Of a stretch of DNA of 64,000 nucleotides, positions 5,685 to 13,772 are shown one piece after another (positions within the stretch are counted from its first letter, which is position 1; each line of letters opens with the position of its first letter). Source of the stretch: JAAFHB01 sp963675995 (GTDB taxonomy: Bacteria; Bacteroidota; Bacteroidia; Bacteroidales; Prolixibacteraceae); NCBI GenBank assembly GCA_963675995.2, contig CAXXIY010000001.1, forward strand, positions 2,046,001 through 2,110,000, written 5' to 3'. The translations under genes and the position numbers were made by a program. The notes beneath the pieces were generated by a model that did no database searches, was not told the DNA's origin, and worked only from the letters and a program-made list of their open reading frames with translations.

Positions 5685-7952
5685 ATGGAATCTAAACCAT
5701 CAGTAAATATAAATCTCGACCACATTGAACAGGGACTTCAACTTATCATCGATAATAAAGTTGATGAGACTTTGTTTATTGCAAATGATGCGTTAAACAA
5801 TGGTGAGGCTGTTTATCAACTTATAGAAGGCTTTACTTATGATTATGAGTTTAAACAATCGGGCTATGAATTTAAAAAAGACTTGATTGTTCAACCTCAT
5901 TCGCGCAATAAGCATTTAGGAACAATCTCTCCAAATATTTATGTTGGCACTTTAGTTTTACCCGTTTTTAAAAACAATAAGGAGGTCGGTAAGGTTGAAG
6001 TGGAAGTTCAATCGCTAAAATCGGGTTACCGAGACGATTACCGTGATATGCTTGAGCTGATTACCGAAAAATGTACCGACTTGCTGATGCAGGCCAATTC
6101 ACCTGTATCGCACAATTTCGAGACTGACTTTGAAAAAGACAATGAAACCCTGTATCAGAAATTTGCTTTTATAAAATCGATCATAGCAACCGATGAATTT
6201 GCAGAATCAGTTCACCGAATAGTTTCCTCTCCTGTAACGCAATGGAAAGAAACAGTCGAACAAAAGGATATCAGAAATATACGTCGGTTTAAAAATTCAA
6301 ATATCAAAGAACTCATAACAGGAAGTAATCGGACCACGTTACCCGAAAATCATTACCTGCTAAAATATGGGTTACAGAGTCTGCCCGGGAAAATATCTGC
6401 AGTACGAAAGTCAGATACCGTAGATACTCCTGAAAACAGATTTGTAAAATTCGCTTTAGAAAGTTTTTTGAAATTTTGTTCCGATATCAATAAAAAAGCC
6501 GCACCGGAAACCAGATTATGGAATGAGTCCGGTTTATTAGAAAAGGAACTCGAATCATTTTTACATCATTCTGTTTTTAAAGAAATATCACACCCCGAAA
6601 CATTAAGGTTAAACAGTCCGGTGTTACAGCGTAAAGAAGGGTACCGTGAGGTATTACGGGTTTGGTTAATGTTCGATCTCGCAGCAAAACTGATCTGGAA
6701 AGGTGGAGAGGATGTATATAGCGGGGGGAAGAAGGATATTGCTACACTTTATGAATACTGGTTGTTTTTTAAATTGCTCGATTTGTTTAAATCTATATTT
6801 GAAATAGAACCCAAAGAAATTTCAGATTTAATTAAGGTAACTCCTGATGGTCTTAATCTTCAGCTTAAACAAGGTACACATACCGCATTAAGCGGAGTTT
6901 TTAATACAGGTACCCGAAGGTTAAATGTTCGTTTCAATTATAACAGGTCGTTTATCGGACAAAAAGATTTCCCCTTATCAGGCAGCTGGACAACAACAAT
7001 GCGACCCGATTACACCTTATCATTCTGGCCTTTTGGAATATCAGAAAAAGATGCGGAAAATCAGGAACTTATTGTACATATTCATTTTGACGCAAAGTAC
7101 AAAATAGCAAGCCTGACTGATTTGTTAAATAAAGAATCAACAGAAGATATTGATTCAGAAAAAGAAGAAAACAGAAAAGGCATATACAAGAATGCAGATT
7201 TATTAAAAATGCATGCGTATAAAGATGCTATTCGCAGAACCGGCGGAGCATATGTATTATACCCTGGCGATACTTCAGTAAAGAAAAAGGGATTTCATGA
7301 AATTATACCTGGTTTGGGGGCTTTTCCTGTTCGTCCGTCGAAAACAGATGACGGAATAAGTGAGCTTAAAGAATTTATACTCGAAGTCATTCACCACTTT
7401 GTAAACAGAGCATCTCAGCGTGAGAAAATTGCTTATCGCACGTATGATGTTTATAAAAATAAACCACAAAAGGAAGACGAAGTAAACGAAGCGTTACCAG
7501 AAACTTATGGTAAAAACAGAAGCCTGATTCCGGATTATACCTTTGTGCTAGTTGGATTTTATAAAAAAGATAATCTTGACTGGATTATTAAAAGTGGTTT
7601 ATATAATGCACGTGCTGAGAGTGACAGAGGTTCATTAAGATTAGGCCCTAGAGAATCAGGAGCTAAATATTTGTTATTACATACGTCTGGTGAGACAAAA
7701 ACAGGCAGGATATTAAAAATTACAGAAACCGGCCCTAGGGTGTTTTCAAAACAAACATTGATTAGTAAAGGTTATCCGACAGAACCATCTCAAAACTATT
7801 ATTTGGTTTATAAAATTCAAGAGATTTCAGATACAGAATTAATGAATCAGGAATGGGATATAACCTTGCTTGAGAAATACCGACAAGGCAGGGGTTCTGC
7901 ATTACCATTTTCAGTAACATTGTCTGAATTGATGAAAACAAAAATAAAATAA
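5685..7952 (+). CDS. McrC-like nuclease subunit (DUF2357 / PD-(D/E)XK)
   Basis: Predicted nuclease partner of the McrB-like motor, three bases downstream of it. The 755-residue product shows a DUF2357-type middle region (KYGLQSLPGKISAVRKSDTV, then TPENRFVKFALESFLKF) and a C-terminal PD-(D/E)XK fold: RPDYTLSFWPF with the metal-binding aspartate near residue 445 and HFDAKYK near 475 with the D-x-K pair, followed by a helical region with KMHAYKDAIR and AYVLYPGD, which matches the DUF2357-linked nuclease family. It is about twice the length of E. coli McrC. The pairing with a DUF3578 McrB points to 5-methylcytosine- or related-modification-dependent DNA cleavage; specificity cannot be read from sequence. 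Confidence 0.8.
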   Translation: MESKPSVNINLDHIEQGLQLIIDNKVDETLFIANDALNNGEAVYQLIEGFTYDYEFKQSGYEFKKDLIVQPHSRNKHLGTISPNIYVGTLVLPVFKNNKEVGKVEVEVQSLKSGYRDDYRDMLELITEKCTDLLMQANSPVSHNFETDFEKDNETLYQKFAFIKSIIATDEFAESVHRIVSSPVTQWKETVEQKDIRNIRRFKNSNIKELITGSNRTTLPENHYLLKYGLQSLPGKISAVRKSDTVDTPENRFVKFALESFLKFCSDINKKAAPETRLWNESGLLEKELESFLHHSVFKEISHPETLRLNSPVLQRKEGYREVLRVWLMFDLAAKLIWKGGEDVYSGGKKDIATLYEYWLFFKLLDLFKSIFEIEPKEISDLIKVTPDGLNLQLKQGTHTALSGVFNTGTRRLNVRFNYNRSFIGQKDFPLSGSWTTTMRPDYTLSFWPFGISEKDAENQELIVHIHFDAKYKIASLTDLLNKESTEDIDSEKEENRKGIYKNADLLKMHAYKDAIRRTGGAYVLYPGDTSVKKKGFHEIIPGLGAFPVRPSKTDDGISELKEFILEVIHHFVNRASQREKIAYRTYDVYKNKPQKEDEVNEALPETYGKNRSLIPDYTFVLVGFYKKDNLDWIIKSGLYNARAESDRGSLRLGPRESGAKYLLLHTSGETKTGRILKITETGPRVFSKQTLISKGYPTEPSQNYYLVYKIQEISDTELMNQEWDITLLEKYRQGRGSALPFSVTLSELMKTKIK

Positions 7953-8217
7953 TATGCTCACACGTCGCATCCATACACATAGGCAAGTCGCACAAAAAGC
8001 CAATACACAAACCAAAACTTGCCAAAGAATATGCCTGCCCCAACGCACGAGGAGAATGCGCGCAAAATTGATTGATAATGAGATAAATAAAATTTGCCAA
8101 TGCCTAACAAACGGTCATAAAACATAGCGGCTTCAGTGATAATTTAAGTCTAGTAGCCCGCTAGTAAGGTCAGTAACGGGTGATAGGTTCGCAGCCTGTA
8201 CTCCGCTACGTTTCATA
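7953..8217 (+). other. Noncoding end of restriction cassette with attC-like core
   Basis: Positions 7955-8095 are purine-poor with repeated GCCAA, ACACAAAC and CTTGCC words, similar in style to 3011-3125. TGCCTAAC at 8101-8108 is the exact reverse complement of the cassette's left box GTTAGGCA at 2953-2960, and reads GCCTAACAAACGG like the start of many attC sites. The expected remainder of the site is interrupted by the group II intron. No gene is seen here. Confidence 0.5.
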
Positions 8218-8765
8218 GTGTGCCGAGAAGCAGGACATCGGCGAATAAAGTTCTGCATGCTGTAATCAAGATGGAGGAACTGGATATCTGACGGATGAGC
8301 CTCCGGTGTCGCCTTACAGGAGGGGGCATCAAACCGCCTAAAGGTGCTGTGGTAAAGAGCTATGGTGCTGAGCGTTTAGGTTAAGACTGGCACCATGAGT
8401 GCCGGTTGGTAAGAATAAAGGAGTTGAACGCAAGTGAACCCTTGATGAGGAGTCGAGAAGTTGCCACATCCTGTCAAAAGCTACGGAGTATGTGACGGAG
8501 TGATAAGTTTAGCGGTCACCTGTTTACTGGCTAAACGGCAGGTGTCTTTACAGAGGGCAAGAACTTTATTCAGGCTTGGTTATGGAACTCGGGAACCAGC
8601 ATGTCGATGCCAAGGGAAGGGCACAACGGGATCAACCCGGAGGCCATAAACCGAAACGGTATGCTGGGACGGATTGCCCCGTAGTAGTTGCGAAGCGATT
8701 GTAATGAAAGCAGAGCGAAGGGGGCAAGTTATACAGGATCATAACATCGAACAACTTGCAAGAGG

Positions 8766-10016
8766 ATGACTTTATGGAATGAGACAAAATCGGTACCGGT
8801 AAGCAAGGAACAAGTGTGGAATGCTTACAAGAAAGTGCGCTCCAAAGCAGGAAGTGCAGGGGTCGACGGTATTAGCATGGAAGAATACGATGCCAATAGG
8901 TCGGCACACCTGTACAAACTGTGGAACAGGATGGCCTCGGGCAGTTATTTCCCGCCGCCGGTAAAAGAAGTGGAGATCCCCAAGAAAGACGGCAAGATGC
9001 GCAAACTTGGTATCCCCACCATCAGCGACCGTGTGGCACAAATGGTTGTGAAAGACTATCTGGAACCAAGGTTCGAAAAGATTTTCAGCCCCCATTCGTA
9101 CGGCTACCGACCTGACAAGAATGCACATGGGGCATTGTCTGCGGTACGGGAAAACGTAAGGATGCTGGATTGGGCAATCGACCTCGACATCAAAGGGTTT
9201 TTCGACAACATTGATCACGGGAAACTGATGCTGGCGGTAAAGAAGCATGTCCAGGAAAGGTGGTGCATTATATACATCGAAAGGTGGCTGCAAATGCCCG
9301 TGCTTACCAAAACGGGAGAACTGAGGCAGAAGCAGGGCAAAGGCACGCCACAGGGCGGGGTAATAAGCCCGTTACTGGCAAACCTGTTCCTGCATTACGC
9401 CATGGACAAATGGCTGGAGCAAACCCACTCGGCAGTAAGGTATGTGCGTTATGCCGATGATGCGATACTGCACTGCAAGAGCAAAGTACAGGCCGACTAT
9501 GTATTACGCAATTTGAACAAACGGATGAAAGCGTGCGGATTGGAGCTGTACCCCGAGAAGACGAAACTGGTCTATTGCCGCGATCACCGCAGGCAGGGCG
9601 ACCACCCAACGGTGAAGTTCGATTTTCTGGGTTATTCATTCCAGCCGCGCACAGCAAAGTCGAAAAGAGATGGTGCATTGTACCTTGGTTACGACTGCGC
9701 CATCAGCATTGGTTCAAAGAAGCGTATAGCCGAAAAGATGAGGGAACTGGAAATCGAACACCTGACGCATAAAAGCATCGTAGGAGTTGCACAGTTTCTT
9801 GAACCCTATATCAGGGGATGGATCAACTATTACGGAAAGTTTAGGTTATGGGAGATGAACCCGGTCTTTCAATGGCTGCGAAGACGGCTTGTGATGTGGG
9901 CAAGGAAAAGGTACAAGCGTTACAAAACGAGCATCAACCGGGCTTATGCCTGGCTGATGAGAGTTAAAGAACAATATCCGACACTGTTTTATCATTGGAG
10001 GGTAGGATTCACGTAA
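8766..10016 (+). CDS. ltrA: Group II intron reverse transcriptase/maturase
   Basis: Intron-encoded protein of 416 residues that helps the intron fold, splice and retrohome. Reverse transcriptase blocks are visible in order: KMRKLGIPTISDRVAQ (RT2), SYGYRPDKNAHGAL (RT2a), AIDLDIKGFFDNIDH (RT3), GTPQGGVISPLLANLFLH (RT4), VRYVRYADDAILHC with the catalytic YADD (RT5), EKTKLVYC (RT6), and FDFLGYSFQPR (RT7). The maturase (X) domain follows with GWINYYGKFR. The protein ends without an HNH endonuclease domain, so any retrohoming would rely on endonuclease-independent priming. Starts at an ATG preceded by AAGAGG. Codon use is GC-richer than in the flanking restriction genes, pointing to independent acquisition. 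Confidence 0.95.
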   Translation: MTLWNETKSVPVSKEQVWNAYKKVRSKAGSAGVDGISMEEYDANRSAHLYKLWNRMASGSYFPPPVKEVEIPKKDGKMRKLGIPTISDRVAQMVVKDYLEPRFEKIFSPHSYGYRPDKNAHGALSAVRENVRMLDWAIDLDIKGFFDNIDHGKLMLAVKKHVQERWCIIYIERWLQMPVLTKTGELRQKQGKGTPQGGVISPLLANLFLHYAMDKWLEQTHSAVRYVRYADDAILHCKSKVQADYVLRNLNKRMKACGLELYPEKTKLVYCRDHRRQGDHPTVKFDFLGYSFQPRTAKSKRDGALYLGYDCAISIGSKKRIAEKMRELEIEHLTHKSIVGVAQFLEPYIRGWINYYGKFRLWEMNPVFQWLRRRLVMWARKRYKRYKTSINRAYAWLMRVKEQYPTLFYHWRVGFT

Positions 10017-10041
10017 TGAAACGCATAGATTTGTATAACAA

Positions 10042-10076
10042 GAGCCGTATGAGCCGAGAGGTTCAAGTACGGTTCT
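10042..10076 (+). ncRNA. Group II intron domain V
   Basis: The catalytic hairpin of the ribozyme. It begins GAGCCGTATGAGCC and ends AAGTACGGTTCT, with the AGC-type catalytic triad region in the lower stem, a GAGA tetraloop-like tip and the two-base bulge on the 3' side, as in group II introns generally. It is followed directly by the domain VI stem. Confidence 0.9.
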
Positions 10077-10257
10077 GTGAGAGGCTGAGGGGGAAGTTCC
10101 CTCGGCCTACTCGACCCCCCAGCCGTCAGACTGCGCAAAAACTTGGCTTTTCACTTTGTTGAAAATTGTTAAAACTTAGTGTTATACATGATTCCAAATT
10201 TTTTTTTTAGTTTCATATAAAATACATATATTCAAGGCATAATATAATCTGACCCAA

Positions 10258-10463
10258 ATGCATCACATAAAAGGGCAACAACGAAACCAACTCCAGATGT
10301 TCTGCCTCGAACAGGTGGTTGCAGAGGATAGTTTCGTAAGGATCATTGACTTGTTTGTTGATGTCATAGAATTGAAAAGCTTTTGTATTAAGCATGTTGA
10401 CATCAATGAAGAAGGTCCGCAACCTTACCACCCTTCCGTTTTGCTAAAGCTCTACCTCTATGT
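10258..10463 (+). pseudogene. IS1182-type transposase, N-terminal fragment
   Basis: The frame from 10258 encodes the N-terminal DUF772-type domain of an IS1182/IS5-like transposase: FVDVIELKSFCIKHVDINEEG, then PYHPSVLLKLYLY. Similarity ends abruptly at about 10463; the frame then runs through unrelated residues to a stop at 10513. The DDE catalytic part is missing, so this is a truncated relic. It marks a further insertion in the same accessory stretch. Confidence 0.75.
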
Positions 10464-10773
10464 ACGGCTCATATTGAAACTTCGGGTCGCCTGGTCGTGG
10501 ACATCCATACTTTAATTTTCCATGTGTTACCTGTCAACCCATCATTCCCAATAAATAGTTTTTCATATGATGAATTATCAGACAGATAAAGGTAGCGATT
10601 TTTTTTAGTCCAACCATAATGCATTATTTGAAAATAAATAGTTCTGAGATCCTTTAAATTAATCGAAAATATTTTCAATCTGCATCAAAAAATTTCGTAA
10701 ATTAGCTGTACCTAAAGATGTTATTCAGTAATTAAATGATTTGTGTTTTTTTATTCACTTAATCTTAAATTGC
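10464..10773 (+). other. Noncoding stretch after transposase fragment
   Basis: AT-rich DNA between the transposase relic and the next gene. Minor open frames on the reverse strand have no recognisable family. No terminator or clear promoter element seen. Confidence 0.4.
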
Positions 10774-11523
10774 ATGATATCAAATAATCTATCCTCAGGG
10801 GCCAGCACTAATGTGACCAACCTGAAATTATTAAACTCTGCCATTCTGGGGTTTGGAAACAGCTATAACCCCATCAATGCGCAAATTTCTTCTACCGCTT
10901 TACAGACTGTCCTTCTTCATGGACAAAGCGTCGTAAATGCGGTAGATATTGCCCACGCGGCAAATACAAATGCAAAAAACGCCCGGAGTAAGTCTTTCGA
11001 ATCAATAAGTAAACTGGTGACACGCATTGGGAATGCGTTTAAATCAATTATCACCGATGAATCGGCAAGGACCCAAATCCGGTCACTGATCCTGTTAATT
11101 CAAAGAGGCAGGGTGAATCTTAAAAAAACAAAACCTGCCGAAAATGAGATCACGGAAGATCCAACACCAGCTCAGGCGACTACTTCGCATAAGTCGGGGT
11201 ACGAAAAACAACTTGATAATTTTAGTAAATTAATTCAGTTCCTGGCCAGCTTTCCGGCATATAAACCAAATGAAGCCGATTTGACTGTTGCCGGGTTAAC
11301 CGCATTTTACAACGAATTAACATTAAATTGTCAGGCAGTTATCGATACCCAGACGAATCTGGATAAGTCACGCAGAGACCGTGAAAATGTAATTTATCAG
11401 CCTGTTACCGGTTTGGTGCAATTGGGTAACGACGCCAAAAGCTATATTAAATCAGTTTTTGGTGCGGGAAGCTTAGAATACCGGCAGATTTCGAAACTTA
11501 AGTTCACAAGTTCCACCAGTTAA
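10774..11523 (+). CDS. Hypothetical protein
   Basis: A 249-residue soluble protein that I do not recognise. I prefer the ATG at 10774 over an upstream in-frame start at 10741, because the latter adds a short hydrophobic leader unlike the rest. The N-terminal part (STNVTNLKLLNSAILGFGNSYNPINAQIS) is followed by long helices with low hydrophobicity, a lysine-rich central linker (around residues 118-145) and a second helical half. No signal peptide, membrane segment or enzyme motif is visible. It has a strong terminator 56 bases after its stop and so forms its own transcription unit. Its position between mobile relics suggests accessory cargo. Confidence 0.6.
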   Translation: MISNNLSSGASTNVTNLKLLNSAILGFGNSYNPINAQISSTALQTVLLHGQSVVNAVDIAHAANTNAKNARSKSFESISKLVTRIGNAFKSIITDESARTQIRSLILLIQRGRVNLKKTKPAENEITEDPTPAQATTSHKSGYEKQLDNFSKLIQFLASFPAYKPNEADLTVAGLTAFYNELTLNCQAVIDTQTNLDKSRRDRENVIYQPVTGLVQLGNDAKSYIKSVFGAGSLEYRQISKLKFTSSTS

Positions 11524-11578
11524 TCATGATCAACTTGATCCTACTATTAAAGGAATATACATCTTTTTAGGAACGAGG

Positions 11579-11614
11579 TGCTGCGGCTACTTCCAGGGTC
11601 GCCGCAGCATTTTT
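11579..11614 (+). terminator. Rho-independent terminator
   Basis: Perfect 9-bp stem TGCTGCGGC (11579-11587) / GCCGCAGCA (11601-11609) followed by a T run. It ends the transcript of the hypothetical gene at 10774-11523. Confidence 0.88.
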
Positions 11615-11632
11615 AAAAATAGATAAAAGTGT

Positions 11633-11884
11633 CATCAAAGAGGTTGCACTTTTCGGAAGTAAACTTACAATACGCAGAAGAGAGATTAAACTTTGCAGAC
11701 GAGACTATTTACTTTTCAGAAGAAAGATGACACTATTCATAAGAGATCATACATTCTTCATAAAGGGGATAAAACTTTGCAGAAGAGACCTTTCATGTTG
11801 CAGAAGATAGATGACACTTTTCAGGAGGCACAAACCATTTTTCATAAAGAGGATTAGATTCTTCAGAACTGGGATTACACTTTT
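11633..11884. repeat. Twelve-unit 21-bp degenerate tandem repeat
   Basis: Twelve consecutive units, each exactly 21 bases, starting at 11633, 11654, 11675 and so on to 11864. Most units follow CAGAAGAG(A)GAT-A-ACTTTT; variants begin CATAA. No indels break the period although units differ at many positions. On the reverse strand one frame reads as hydrophobic heptads such as KSVIPVL, KSVIYLL and NSVIFLL, but stops occur in units 4 and 6. All forward frames are also interrupted. So it is either noncoding or a decayed heptad-repeat coding segment. Confidence 0.85.
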
Positions 11885-12001
11885 CAAATATCAGACTTTA
11901 GATCTGTTACATGATTTACTCTAGAACTAAAGAAAACATGATTGACCAATTGTGATGTCATCTATTTTATAGAAAAGAATGCATTAATATTATATCATAT
12001 A

Positions 12002-12071
12002 TGACTTCGATGGAGTCAACCCTCTCTTTCATATGATCGATTTCTATAAATATACAAATCCTCCGGATTTG
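12002..12071. repeat. Palindromes upstream of RAYT gene
   Basis: Two hairpins: TGACT...AGTCA at 12002-12018, and CAAATCC-TCC-GGATTTG at 12055-12071. Similar palindromes flank the downstream side of the transposase gene. Such hairpins are the substrates of IS200/RAYT-type transposases. Confidence 0.65.
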
Positions 12072-12113
12072 AAATAAAATATTTTTTCATCATTTATATA
12101 ATTTCTTAGAATC

Positions 12114-12578
12114 ATGGCTGATACATATACACAAATCTATATTCAGATTATTTTTGCTGTTCAAAACCGTAATGCACTAATAGAACAATCCTGGGAGGTG
12201 GAACTTTATAAATATATCACCGGGATTATTAAGAATAAGGGGCAAAAGATGCTTCAGATCAATGGAACACCTAACCACATTCATTTTTTTATTGGGATGA
12301 AACCCACATGCCTCCTTTCGGATTTAGTCAGGGAAGTGAAAAAATCATCAAATGAATTTATAAGAGAAAATAAGTATACCCCATATAAATTTAAATGGCA
12401 GGAAGGTTTTGGTGCCTTTTCGTATAGCCATTCCCAGTTGTCCAGTGTTATACAGTACATTGAAAAACAAAAAGAACACCATAAACACCAAACGTTCAAA
12501 GAAGAGTATTTGGCATTTATGGCAGCTTTTGAAATCGAATTTAAAGATGAATATTTGTTTGAATGGATTCCCGATTAA
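12114..12578 (+). CDS. REP-associated tyrosine transposase / IS200-type TnpA
   Basis: A single-strand-specific HUH transposase of 154 residues, full length for the family. The HUH motif is PNHIHFFIG near residue 58, and the catalytic tyrosine lies in IQYIEKQKEHHKH near residue 117, a form typical of the Y1-transposase proteins in this phylum. The start TYTQIYIQIIFAVQNRNALI is also typical. No TnpB partner is present. The palindromes on both sides (12002-12071 and 12641-12707) fit a RAYT with its REP-like substrates or the ends of a solo IS200-type element. Confidence 0.88.
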   Translation: MADTYTQIYIQIIFAVQNRNALIEQSWEVELYKYITGIIKNKGQKMLQINGTPNHIHFFIGMKPTCLLSDLVREVKKSSNEFIRENKYTPYKFKWQEGFGAFSYSHSQLSSVIQYIEKQKEHHKHQTFKEEYLAFMAAFEIEFKDEYLFEWIPD

Positions 12579-12640
12579 AAGCCTTGGGGATGAAAGATAT
12601 TTATTGATTTGTTTGGAAATATTCTGCAATAAAAGTTTTG

Positions 12641-12707
12641 GACCTCAGAGAGGTCATATATTTATAGAAATGGATGATTGTAAAGACTACGACCCTGGCC
12701 AGGGTCG
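12641..12707. repeat. REP-like palindromes downstream of RAYT gene
   Basis: GACCTC-AGA-GAGGTC at 12641-12655 followed by ATAT, and the perfect 18-bp palindrome CGACCCTGGCCAGGGTCG at 12690-12707 followed by CATATA. Both share the GACC...GGTC frame and an AT-rich 3' side, suggesting members of one REP family. The rest of the 12579-12925 gap shows no gene. Confidence 0.7.
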
Positions 12708-12925
12708 CATATAATTTTCAATAATTCAGTTACTACAAACATTATATCCCAAAGGGACAAAATATTAATCAACATCAAATTACCTGAGGTTTATCCGTCA
12801 AAATTTCCAAATGAGATCCCCCAAAATGTCTTAATTACCTTAATTGTGTATCAAATACCGGTTTTTCAGGGATTTTTTTTACCTTGCGTCCAAAATTATT
12901 GAGTCAGAATAAATAAAATTTTCGA

Positions 12926-13762
12926 GTGAAAAAAGTTTCTATTCAAGGGATAAAGGGTTCGTTTCATGAGGACGCAGCCCGGCACTATTTTACCGATGAG
13001 ATTGAGATCGTAGAGTGTAAATCGTTTCGTAATGTTTGCGAACAGATTGATTCAGATAAGGTTGATTTTGCAGTTATGGCAATTGAGAATTCAATTGCTG
13101 GAAGTATTCTTCAGAATTACTCCCTGATTCGCGATTATCATCTGCGTATCATTGGCGAGATATATATCCATATTCAGATGAACCTGATGGTCCTTCCCGG
13201 AGTGAGGAAAAAGGATATTAAGGAGATTTATTCACATCCTGTGTCATTTCTTCAGTGCGCCGAATATCTTGAGAAGTATTTCCCCAAAGTTGAAACCAGG
13301 GAGCTAGGCGATAATGCAGCCGTTGCCAAACTGATCGCCAAAGAGAAGATCACCTATGCTGCAGCGATCAGTAATGTAAGATCGGCTGAACTTTATGGTC
13401 TTGAGATCCTTGAAAAGGGTATTGAAAGCAATAAGAAAAATTATACCCGGTTTCTGATTCTTGCGAAACATGCCGACTCAACAATAAGTGCCAATAAAGC
13501 TTCAATCTGTTTTGAAGTTGGTCACTTTCATGGTGCTTTGGCTAAAGTTTTGAATACATTTGCGGAGCATGAAATTAACCTGACCAAAATACAATCGTTG
13601 CCGATCATTGGAAAACCAAACGAATACTCGTTTCATGTCGATGTGGAATGGGACTTGATTGAAAACTATGAAAAGGCAATACACATGGTACTTAAAAATG
13701 TCTCCAGTCTTGCAATATTAGGGGAATATGTAAGGGGAGAAGTTGCAATACATAACCAATAA
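12926..13762 (+). CDS. pheA: Prephenate dehydratase
   Basis: Converts prephenate to phenylpyruvate in phenylalanine synthesis. The 278-residue cytosolic protein begins with GTG at 12926 and shows the catalytic domain KVSIQGIKGSFHEDAARHYF, the VDFAVMAIENSIAGSI region and the conserved NYTRFLIL motif (NKKNYTRFLILA near residue 175), followed by a C-terminal ACT domain (ASICFEVGHFHGALAKVL, with EINLTKIQSLP) that normally binds phenylalanine for feedback control. No chorismate mutase domain is fused. A TACCTTGC element at 12880-12887 could be the -7 box. It heads a run with flavodoxin and an aminotransferase, 10 bases before the next start. Confidence 0.93.
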   Translation: MKKVSIQGIKGSFHEDAARHYFTDEIEIVECKSFRNVCEQIDSDKVDFAVMAIENSIAGSILQNYSLIRDYHLRIIGEIYIHIQMNLMVLPGVRKKDIKEIYSHPVSFLQCAEYLEKYFPKVETRELGDNAAVAKLIAKEKITYAAAISNVRSAELYGLEILEKGIESNKKNYTRFLILAKHADSTISANKASICFEVGHFHGALAKVLNTFAEHEINLTKIQSLPIIGKPNEYSFHVDVEWDLIENYEKAIHMVLKNVSSLAILGEYVRGEVAIHNQ

Positions 13763-13772
13763 ATATATAGTT

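Larger units (their letters stand above)
8218..10114 (+). mobile_element. Group II intron
   Basis: A self-splicing retroelement. The 5' end is placed at GTGTGCC (8218), matching the GUGYG start of group II introns, though the true boundary could lie up to ~70 bp upstream. The structured 5' half (8218-8765) is GC-richer than its surroundings and has no gene. The maturase gene sits in domain IV (8766-10016). Domain V is at 10042-10076 and domain VI at about 10077-10112, with an unpaired A near CCTACTC; the 3' end is placed near 10114 (CTCGAC). All the expected parts are present, so the intron may be active. It has invaded the sequence just after the GCCTAAC box at 8102. Confidence 0.85.

Noticed and set aside
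8772..9293. Reverse-strand 173-residue protein within the intron maturase
   Set aside because: Antisense to conserved reverse-transcriptase blocks.
10469..10678. 69-residue reverse-strand protein beside the transposase relic
   Set aside because: No homologous motif recognised, AT-rich spacer, no start context.
11633..11884. CRISPR array
   Set aside because: Units of 21 bp are directly adjacent, without unique spacers and with high unit variation; no cas genes nearby.
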